DNA of 13,906 nt from an uncultured Asticcacaulis sp. GTDB taxonomy: Bacteria > Pseudomonadota > Alphaproteobacteria > Caulobacterales > Caulobacteraceae. The stretch spans positions 1 to 13,906 of the forward strand of contig CAMLLA010000063.1 of the NCBI GenBank assembly GCA_946480525.1, in the 5' to 3' direction. The notes below the pieces were generated by a model. That model did no database searches, had not been told where the DNA came from, and saw nothing but the letters and a program-made list of their open reading frames with translations. Position numbers and translations under genes: made by a program. The stretch's first letter is position 1. The number at the start of each line of letters is the position of its first letter. Positions 6,109 through 11,371 of the stretch are shown here, piece after piece.

Positions 6109-7668
6109 ATGACGGCCGCACACGACCTGGCGCACCACACCAGCTTCATGCCGCACGGCTACTGCTTCCTGTGGCAGCCGGACATTCTGTGGCTGCACGT
6201 CATTTCCGACTCACTCATTGCGCTGGCCTATTTTTGCATCCCCGTTGCCCTGCTCTATTTCGTGCGCAAACGGCCCGACCTGCCTTTTCCGCTGGTTTTC
6301 CTGTTGTTCGGGGCCTTTATCCTGCTGTGCGGGACGACGCACATCATCAGCATTTGGACCCTGTGGCATCCGTCCTATTACACCGAAGGTGTCGTCAAGG
6401 CTCTGACGGCCGCCGCGTCGCTGGGGACGCTGGCCATGACCATCCGGCTTTTGCCGACGATCGTGGCCATCCCGGGGCCCGACCAGTTGCGTGAGACCAA
6501 TACCCGGTTGCAGGCGGCCAATGCCGAGCTCGAAAAACTGTATGCAGAGAGCCAGGAACGTGGCCGCGTCCGGCTGCAGGCCATTGTCGATAACGTGCTC
6601 GACGGCATCATCACCATCAATGAGCGCGGCGAAGTCGAAAGCTATAATCGGGCCTGTGAAACCATCTTCGGCTATTCGGCGGAAGAGGTGATGGGGCAGA
6701 ACATCAAGATGCTGATGCCTGAGCCCTATTATAGCGGACACGACGGATATCTGGCGCACTACATGAAGACCGGTGAAGCCCACATCATCGGGACGGCGGG
6801 CCGGGAGGCGCAGGGACGGCGCAAGGATGGATCGGTATTTCCGCTCGATCTTTCGGTCAGCGCCTTCACGATCGACGGCGTCCGGCACTTCTCGGGCATC
6901 GTCCGGGATATTACCACGGCCAAGCAGGCCGAAGAAGCGCGTGAACGCCTTCTGGCGCGCCTGACGGAATCGAACACCGAACTCGAGCGCTTTGCCTATG
7001 TCGCGTCGCACGACATGCAGGAGCCGCTCCGCATGGTGCTGAATTTCAGCCAGATCATCGCCAAGGACTATGAGGACTCGCTTGACGAAGAGGGTAAGGA
7101 GTATCTTAAGATCGTCGGCGACAGCGCGCTGCGCATGCGCGAAATGGTCCACGACCTGCTGGAATACGCCCGTCTGGGGCGCGAGGGTGCGACTATAGTC
7201 GATGTCGACATGGCGGCCGAACTGGAACACGTCAAGACCAACCTCGGCCAGCTTGTCGCCGATACTGGTGCTGTTGTAAGTTCCGATCCCTTGCCCTTTG
7301 TTCAGGGCAACGCCGTCCAGATCATGCGCCTGCTGCAGAACCTCATAGGAAACGCCATAAAGTATCAGGCGCCCGGCAATACGCCGGTCGTCCATGTCGG
7401 CGTCATCGCCGAGCCTGGCCGGTGGCATTTCGTCATCCGCGATAACGGCCTTGGCATTGAGCCGGCCTTTATCGAACAGGTCTTTGAGCCATTTCGCCGC
7501 CTGCATACCTGGGAAGCGATCAAGGGGACGGGGCTGGGACTGGCGGTCTGCAAGAAAATCGTCGAAACCCATGGCGGCCGCATATGGGCCACATCGGTCA
7601 AGAGCGGCGGCAGCGAATTTCATTTTACCCTTCCGCGTCAGGCCAGTCCTGCCGCGACAGACTCATAA
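6109..7668 (+). CDS. Ethylene-receptor-like sensor histidine kinase with FixL-like PAS domain
   Basis: A 519-residue membrane kinase. Residues 24-118 form three hydrophobic helices matching the plant ETR1 / cyanobacterial SynEtr1 ethylene-binding domain: D34, Y41, I44-P45, I71, C74 and H78 correspond, at a constant offset of nine, to ETR1 D25, Y32, I35-P36, I62 and the copper ligands C65 and H69. A linker coil spans about 124-152. A PAS domain follows at 153-270, close to FixL (GQNIKMLMPEPYYSGHDGYL, then AHIIG, then GRRKDGSVFPLDLSVS), with H211 aligned to the FixL haem ligand. The HisKA domain has FAYVASHDMQEPLR with phospho-acceptor H301. The ATPase has an N box (NLIGNAIKY), DNGLGI, FEPFRRLH and GTGLGLAV. 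I chose ATG 6109 over the upstream TTG. It is divergent from one receiver gene and upstream of another. A ligand, ethylene or oxygen, is inference. Confidence 0.93.
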   Translation: MTAAHDLAHHTSFMPHGYCFLWQPDILWLHVISDSLIALAYFCIPVALLYFVRKRPDLPFPLVFLLFGAFILLCGTTHIISIWTLWHPSYYTEGVVKALTAAASLGTLAMTIRLLPTIVAIPGPDQLRETNTRLQAANAELEKLYAESQERGRVRLQAIVDNVLDGIITINERGEVESYNRACETIFGYSAEEVMGQNIKMLMPEPYYSGHDGYLAHYMKTGEAHIIGTAGREAQGRRKDGSVFPLDLSVSAFTIDGVRHFSGIVRDITTAKQAEEARERLLARLTESNTELERFAYVASHDMQEPLRMVLNFSQIIAKDYEDSLDEEGKEYLKIVGDSALRMREMVHDLLEYARLGREGATIVDVDMAAELEHVKTNLGQLVADTGAVVSSDPLPFVQGNAVQIMRLLQNLIGNAIKYQAPGNTPVVHVGVIAEPGRWHFVIRDNGLGIEPAFIEQVFEPFRRLHTWEAIKGTGLGLAVCKKIVETHGGRIWATSVKSGGSEFHFTLPRQASPAATDS

Positions 7669-7679
7669 GGAGAGGCATC

Positions 7680-8132
7680 ATGTCCAGTCTGCTGATGCGC
7701 CGGAACCGCCCGGCCGAAATCCTGCTGATCGAGGATAACCGCGGAGATGTGCTTTTGACCCGCAAAGCTTTTCAGTCGGCTCTGATCGAGAATCAGGTGT
7801 CGGTGGCGGGAAGCGGAGAAGAGGCACTGGAAAGGCTGCGCAAGGAAGACGTCACCCTGCCGGACCTTATTCTGCTCGATCTCAACCTGCCGCGCATGAG
7901 CGGCCGCGACGTGCTCAGCGAAATAAAGGCCGACGAGCGCCTGCGCCATATACCGGTGATCGTCCTGTCGAGTTCCGCTGCCGAACAGGACATCGCGAAG
8001 AGCTACGCCTTGCACGCCAGCGCCTATGTGGTGAAGCCGATTGACCTGGACAGCTTCCGCGCGGCCGTGTCCACCATAGAACAGTTCTTCTTCTTCCTGG
8101 TGGAATTGCCCGAGGCCCTGCCTGCGGCCTGA
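7680..8132 (+). CDS. Single-domain response regulator, Rcp type (co-operonic with the kinase)
   Basis: A 150-residue receiver with no output domain. Acidic pair E18-D19 in LLIEDNRGD, phospho-acceptor D67 in LLDLNLP, S97 in VIVLSSS, K119 in VVKPID, and a C-terminal IEQFFFFLVELP helix. It starts at ATG 7680 behind an excellent AAGGAG (7667-7672, seven-base spacing) that overlaps the kinase stop codon, so the two genes are one transcript. It is the presumed direct partner of the kinase and a paralogue of the divergent receiver at 5383-5853, which has the same length class, the same LLIEDNRGD and LLDLNLP blocks and the same terminal helix. Output must go through protein-protein contacts or phosphotransfer; no target is visible in the window. 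Confidence 0.94.
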   Translation: MSSLLMRRNRPAEILLIEDNRGDVLLTRKAFQSALIENQVSVAGSGEEALERLRKEDVTLPDLILLDLNLPRMSGRDVLSEIKADERLRHIPVIVLSSSAAEQDIAKSYALHASAYVVKPIDLDSFRAAVSTIEQFFFFLVELPEALPAA

Positions 8133-8146
8133 CGGCCCGTCATTTT
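8130..8146 (+). terminator. Possible weak terminator after the kinase/receiver operon
   Basis: TGACG (8130-8134) and CGTCA (8138-8142) form a five-bp stem with a GCC loop, followed by TTTT at 8143-8146. The stop codon of the receiver gene is the first arm. The stem is short and the T-run is only four, so termination may be partial. Confidence 0.35.
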
Positions 8147-8212
8147 ATCGGTGCCCGATTGCCGCAGCACTGTCTTTTTCCATGTTGCATTATTGTCTTG
8201 ATGGCGAAGAGG

Positions 8213-8248
8213 GGCAGGCATAGATTCACCGAATCTAAGGAGCCTGCC
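8213..8248 (+). promoter_or_regulatory. Two-stem leader hairpin enclosing the SRPBCC Shine-Dalgarno, with two GANTC sites
   Basis: The outer stem pairs GGCAGGC (8213-8219) with GCCTGCC (8242-8248). The inner stem pairs TAGATTC (8221-8227) with GAATCTA (8231-8237) around an ACC loop. Both stems are perfect, 14 bp in all. The ribosome site AAGGAG (8237-8242) falls exactly in the four-base bulge between the stems, with its first and last bases paired. The inner arms also contain GATTC and GAATC, both GANTC, the CcrM methylation site. This could be an RNA switch or thermometer hiding the ribosome site, or a methylation-sensitive DNA operator. The structure is seen in the sequence; the role is inference. 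Confidence 0.55.
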
Positions 8249-8251
8249 CGG

Positions 8252-8701
8252 ATGCCCATTGTCGTCGAACACGGCATAGATCTACCTCAGCCACCGCATG
8301 AGGTCTTCGCCTTTCTGGACGATTTCAAACGTGTGCCCACCTGGCTCAAGCGTTGCGAAGGCGTGGCCAAGCTGGGGCAGGGACCGAACAAAGCCGGCGA
8401 CAAGCTGCGCTACGCCTATTTCGAAGGCGGCAAGCATCGGATCATGGATGGCGTCATCTCGACCTACGAGCCCGACCGGCAACTGAGCTATCGTTATTAC
8501 GACAAGATGATGCAGGCCTTCATCGACTTCCATCTCGAGCCGCGAGGGGAGGGAACGCACCTGACCCACCGCGTCGAACTGGTCCCCAACTCCCTGCTGT
8601 GCAAACTGCTGCTGCCCCTGTTCAAGGCCAAGCTGCCGAAACAGACCGCTGAGGCGATGGCGGATCTGAAAGCGATTCTGGGGCAGGAAACCTTGGCATA
8701 A
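8252..8701 (+). CDS. SRPBCC-family (START-like) ligand-binding protein, function unknown
   Basis: A 149-residue soluble protein without a signal peptide or membrane segment. The opening MPIVVEHGIDLPQPPHEVFA, then FLDDFKRVPTWLKRC, is the standard first strand and two short helices of SRPBCC/polyketide-cyclase folds. It is followed by antiparallel strands (KLRYAYFEGG, RIMDGVISTYEP, QLSYRYYD, THLTHRVEL) and a long C-terminal helix (KLPKQTAEAMADLKAIL) that closes the hydrophobic pocket. Such proteins bind small hydrophobic ligands; no ligand can be named. The start is ATG 8252, nine bases after AAGGAG; upstream starts would translate through the leader hairpin. Its stop codon sits in the palindrome GGCATAACTTATGCC (8695-8709), immediately before the repeat-flanked DUF559 unit. 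It appears to be transcribed alone. Confidence 0.8.
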   Translation: MPIVVEHGIDLPQPPHEVFAFLDDFKRVPTWLKRCEGVAKLGQGPNKAGDKLRYAYFEGGKHRIMDGVISTYEPDRQLSYRYYDKMMQAFIDFHLEPRGEGTHLTHRVELVPNSLLCKLLLPLFKAKLPKQTAEAMADLKAILGQETLA

Positions 8702-8710
8702 CTTATGCCT

Positions 8711-8764
8711 GCCCACGAGAGTGGGGAGGGGGACCGCGCCGTGAAACGGCGTGGTGGTGGGGGC
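8711..8764 (+). repeat. Left inverted copy of the repeat flanking the DUF559 gene
   Basis: Two blocks are identical to the reverse complement of the right copy: GTGGGGAGGGGGACC (8721-8735) and GTGGTGGTGGGGGC (8751-8764). The 15 bases between them differ from the right copy. They nevertheless form a 10-bp hairpin with the flanking bases: 8733-8742 pairs with 8746-8755 around a GAA loop, with one G-T wobble. A second small hairpin is CCCAC (8712-8716) with GTGGG (8721-8725). The repeat ends six bases before the DUF559 ATG. Confidence 0.8.
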
Positions 8765-8769
8765 ACCTC

Positions 8770-9186
8770 ATGCGACGTAAATACGAACAGGCGCGTAAAT
8801 TGCGCAAAGCTATGACGGACGCGGAAAAGCTTCTCTGGTATCGTATTCGCGAGCGAGGTGATGGGGCGCCGATTTTCCGTCGGCAGTATGCGATTGGAAC
8901 CTACATCCTGGACTTTTACTGTATCAAGGCAAAGCTAGCAGTCGAAGTCGATGGTTATTTTCATGGCACTGACGAAGGGTATGCGCGCGATGCGGTCCGA
9001 GATGCCTGGCTGGAGACGCAAGGTATTGAAGTTTATCGCATTCCAGCGGCGGATATTTTTGCCAATGCAGACGCCGCTGCGGATGGCGTGATACTAAAAG
9101 CATCCGCGCTTCTGGCGACTTCCGCGCCCCCACCACCACTCGCTCCGCTCATGGTCCCCCTCCCCACACGTGGGGAGGATAACTAA
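8770..9186 (+). CDS. DUF559 domain endonuclease-like protein (Vsr / PD-(D/E)xK type)
   Basis: A 138-residue protein. The N-terminal helix (QARKLRKAMTDAEKLLWYRI) and core (FRRQYAIGTYILDFYC, then KLAVEVDGYFHG) are the DUF559 signature. D48, E59, D61 and H65 are candidate metal-binding or catalytic residues of a PD-(D/E)xK / very-short-patch-repair-like nuclease fold. The pattern GIEVYRIPAADIFAN near 85-99 is the usual last strand. Residues 119-138, rich in Pro (APPPPLAPLMVPLPTRGEDN), lie outside the domain and are encoded by the right inverted repeat. There is no good Shine-Dalgarno; only GGGGG from the left repeat lies about six bases upstream. Base composition is lower in GC than the flanking genes, suggesting transfer. 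Nuclease activity and substrate are not shown; the family is poorly characterised. Confidence 0.85.
   Translation: MRRKYEQARKLRKAMTDAEKLLWYRIRERGDGAPIFRRQYAIGTYILDFYCIKAKLAVEVDGYFHGTDEGYARDAVRDAWLETQGIEVYRIPAADIFANADAAADGVILKASALLATSAPPPPLAPLMVPLPTRGEDN
9126..9178 (-). repeat. Right inverted copy of the repeat flanking the DUF559 gene
   Basis: On the minus strand this reads GTGGGGAGGGGGACC (9153-9167) then GTGGTGGTGGGGGC (9126-9139), identical to the left copy, with a different 13-base spacer (9140-9152). At its outer end CCTCCCCAC (9159-9167) and GTGGGGAGG (9170-9178) form a perfect 9-bp hairpin. The copy is entirely inside the DUF559 reading frame and supplies its last 20 residues. Confidence 0.8.
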
Positions 9187-9286
9187 GTGCGATTAAAAAC
9201 CGAAATCTTTTTGTGCCAGCGCCTCGACAACACCAAGAAAGGCGGCTTTAACAGTCGCACTGGTAACTAATTTTCGCAGGCCGCGC
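9187..9286. other. Leader region of the S9 peptidase gene with an interrupted inverted repeat
   Basis: A 100-bp gap. AGTGCGATTAAA (9186-9197) is partly mirrored by TTTAA (9247-9251) and TCGCACT (9255-9261), giving 7+5 bp of pairing with a three-base bulge and a 49-base loop. TAACTAA occurs at both ends (9180-9186 and 9264-9270). The stretch is more AT-rich than its surroundings. I find no consensus promoter. Confidence 0.35.
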
Positions 9287-11368
9287 ATGTTCTCCCGAAA
9301 CCTGAAATCCGTCCTCGCCGCCACGCTCGTGGGTTCGGCCTCGCTCCTGGCCCTGTCCGCGTCCGCGCAGGACACCAAGCAGCCGTTTACCTATCAGGAC
9401 CTGGTATCGCTTGACCGGATAAGCGGGCTGAACGTCAATGCGTCCGGCAGACATGCCCTGTTCCAGGTCCGCACCACCGATCTCGACAAGAACAAGGGCG
9501 TCAATGCGATCTGGCTGAAAGACCTGTCGAAACCCACATCGCCCGAAATCAAACTTGCGGTTTCCGAGGGTGGCGCGACCTCGCCCAAGTTCAGCGCCGA
9601 CGGCAAGACCATCTACTTCCTGTCGTCGCGTTCCGGCTCGACGCAGGTGTGGAAGACCGATCTGACCGGCGCGACCGCCACCCAGGTCACGAAGCTGCCG
9701 CTTGATGTCGTTTCTTACCTGGTGTCCCCGGACGGCAAAGGCGTCGTCGTGTCCCTGGCTGTTTTTCCAGAATGCAAGGGCAACGAGATCGATTGTACCG
9801 TCAGGACGAGTGCGGACAGGAAGGCTCAGAAGTCGACCGGCGTCATCTATGACAAGCTGTTTGTGCGTCACTGGGATGAATGGGCCGACGGCACGCGCAA
9901 CCATCTCTTCTACGTCGGCTTCGATGGCGCCGCTCCGCTGTCGCTGACCGACGGCTACGACGGCGATGTGCCGTCCAAGCCGTTCGGCGACGAGGCGGAA
10001 TACACGATCTCAGCCGATGCCAGGACTGTCTACTTCGGTGCGCGTGAGGCCGGGAAGACCGAACCGTGGTCGACGAACTTCGACGTCTACTCGGTGCCGC
10101 TGACCGGCGGCGCCCTGACCAACCTGACCGACGGCAACGAAGCGTGGGACGCCAGTCCGCGCCTGTCGCCGGACGGCAAGACCCTGGCCTACAAGGCGAT
10201 GCGCCGCCCCGCCAACGAAGCCGACCGCTTCGATATCTTCCTGCGCGACATCAAAACCGGCGCCGTAACGCCGCTGGCTGCCGGCTGGGACCGCAGTGCC
10301 GATGAGATCGCCTGGTCGAAGGACGGCAAGTCGCTTCTCGTCAGCGCCGATGAGACCGGCTCGCACAAGCTGTTCCGGATCGACGTCAAGACCGGCAAGG
10401 TGGTGACGTTGTCGAAGGACGGCCATATCGACGCCTTCGCCGAGACGGCGCAAGGCGTCGTCTTCCTGAAGAGCGGTCTGTCCGGGCCGTCGCAGCTATA
10501 TGCGGCCAATTCGAAAGCCATGTTCATCGACATGGGCGCGCGCAGCCTGACCGGCATCAATCCCGTGCTGAAGGACCGCGCCTTCGGTCAGTACGAGCAG
10601 TTCACCTTCAAAGGTTGGAACAACGAGACCGTCCACGGCTATGTCATGAAGCCGGCCAATTACGAGGAGGGCAAGACCTATCCGGTCGCCTTCATCGTCC
10701 ACGGCGGCCCTCAGGTGTCTTTCGGTGACGCCTGGTCCTATCGCTGGAATCCGAATGTCTTCGCAGGCGAGGGATACGCGGTGGTCTTCATCGACTTCCA
10801 CGGCTCGCCCGGCTACGGCCAGGCCTTTACCGACTCGATCTCCCAACACTGGGGCGACCGCCCGCTCGAAGACCTGCAAAAAGGCTGGGCTCACGCGCTT
10901 TCCAGCTACACGTTCCTCGACGGCGACCGGGCCTGCGCGCTGGGTGCATCCTATGGCGGCTTCATGGTCAACTGGATCGCCGGCAACTGGAAAGACCCGT
11001 GGAAATGCCTGGTCAATCACGACGGCATCTTCGACACCCGAACCATGGCCGAAGAGACCGAGGAGCTGTGGTTCTCGGAAACCGAAAACGGCGGCATGCC
11101 CTACGGCAATATGGCGAAGATGGACACCTTCAATCCCGCGCTTCATGCCCACAACTGGTCGAAGCCGATGCTGGTCATCCATTCCGACAAGGACTATCGT
11201 GTCGTACCGGGACAGGGCATCGCGACCTTCACAGCCCTGCAGCGCCAAGGCATCGAATCGAAGTTCCTGCGCTTCCCGGACGAGAACCACTGGGTGCTCA
11301 AGCCGCAGAATTCATTGAAGTGGCACGCCACGGTATTTGACTGGTTGAAGACACATACGGAGAAGTAG
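9287..11368 (+). CDS. Secreted S9-family prolyl-oligopeptidase-like serine peptidase (DPP5 / acylaminoacyl-peptidase type)
   Basis: A 693-residue protein with a Sec signal peptide (residues 1-27, cleavage after ASA) and a beta-propeller of repeated SPDGK/SADGK blades (about 40-430). An alpha/beta-hydrolase domain covers about 435-690. The catalytic serine is S555 in LGASYGGFMVNW, the Asp is probably D636 in IHSDKDYRVV, and the His is H668 in DENHW. The oxyanion segment HGGP is at 472-475. These features place it with S9C peptidases that cleave dipeptides or short peptides in the periplasm. Length and layout are normal for the family. The class A beta-lactamase gene begins three bases after its stop, so they are co-transcribed. 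The ATG at 9287 has only a weak ribosome site; it was chosen because it gives a complete signal peptide. Confidence 0.95.
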   Translation: MFSRNLKSVLAATLVGSASLLALSASAQDTKQPFTYQDLVSLDRISGLNVNASGRHALFQVRTTDLDKNKGVNAIWLKDLSKPTSPEIKLAVSEGGATSPKFSADGKTIYFLSSRSGSTQVWKTDLTGATATQVTKLPLDVVSYLVSPDGKGVVVSLAVFPECKGNEIDCTVRTSADRKAQKSTGVIYDKLFVRHWDEWADGTRNHLFYVGFDGAAPLSLTDGYDGDVPSKPFGDEAEYTISADARTVYFGAREAGKTEPWSTNFDVYSVPLTGGALTNLTDGNEAWDASPRLSPDGKTLAYKAMRRPANEADRFDIFLRDIKTGAVTPLAAGWDRSADEIAWSKDGKSLLVSADETGSHKLFRIDVKTGKVVTLSKDGHIDAFAETAQGVVFLKSGLSGPSQLYAANSKAMFIDMGARSLTGINPVLKDRAFGQYEQFTFKGWNNETVHGYVMKPANYEEGKTYPVAFIVHGGPQVSFGDAWSYRWNPNVFAGEGYAVVFIDFHGSPGYGQAFTDSISQHWGDRPLEDLQKGWAHALSSYTFLDGDRACALGASYGGFMVNWIAGNWKDPWKCLVNHDGIFDTRTMAEETEELWFSETENGGMPYGNMAKMDTFNPALHAHNWSKPMLVIHSDKDYRVVPGQGIATFTALQRQGIESKFLRFPDENHWVLKPQNSLKWHATVFDWLKTHTEK

Positions 11369-11371
11369 GAC

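Larger units (their letters stand above)
8711..9178 (+). mobile_element. Putative compact element: DUF559 nuclease gene framed by inverted repeats
   Basis: A single short gene is enclosed by two inverted copies of a structured GC-rich repeat (8711-8764 and 9126-9178), total about 470 bases. The gene body is visibly more AT-rich than its neighbours. This layout recalls REP-associated transposase units, where a gene lies between inverted palindromic repeats. Here the enzyme is a DUF559/Vsr-like endonuclease fold rather than a transposase. I see no clear target-site duplication, although ATAACT occurs on both sides (8699 and 9179). Mobility is inference; an alternative is a genomic repeat simply recruited at both ends of the gene. 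Confidence 0.4.

Noticed and set aside
6211..7623. 470-codon minus-strand open frame opposite the kinase
   Set aside because: High-GC codon bias produces long antisense frames; no motif seen, while the kinase motifs are complete.
7584..7679. Upstream extension of the downstream response regulator
   Set aside because: It would overlap the kinase end; a strong AAGGAG positions the start at 7680.
9193..9378. Short minus-strand open frame over the S9 gene start
   Set aside because: Its first half is antisense to the S9 signal peptide; only the tail might be a remnant, so it is mentioned as a finding and not annotated as a gene.
10496..11290. 264-codon minus-strand open frame opposite the S9 peptidase
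   Set aside because: Antisense shadow of the catalytic domain.
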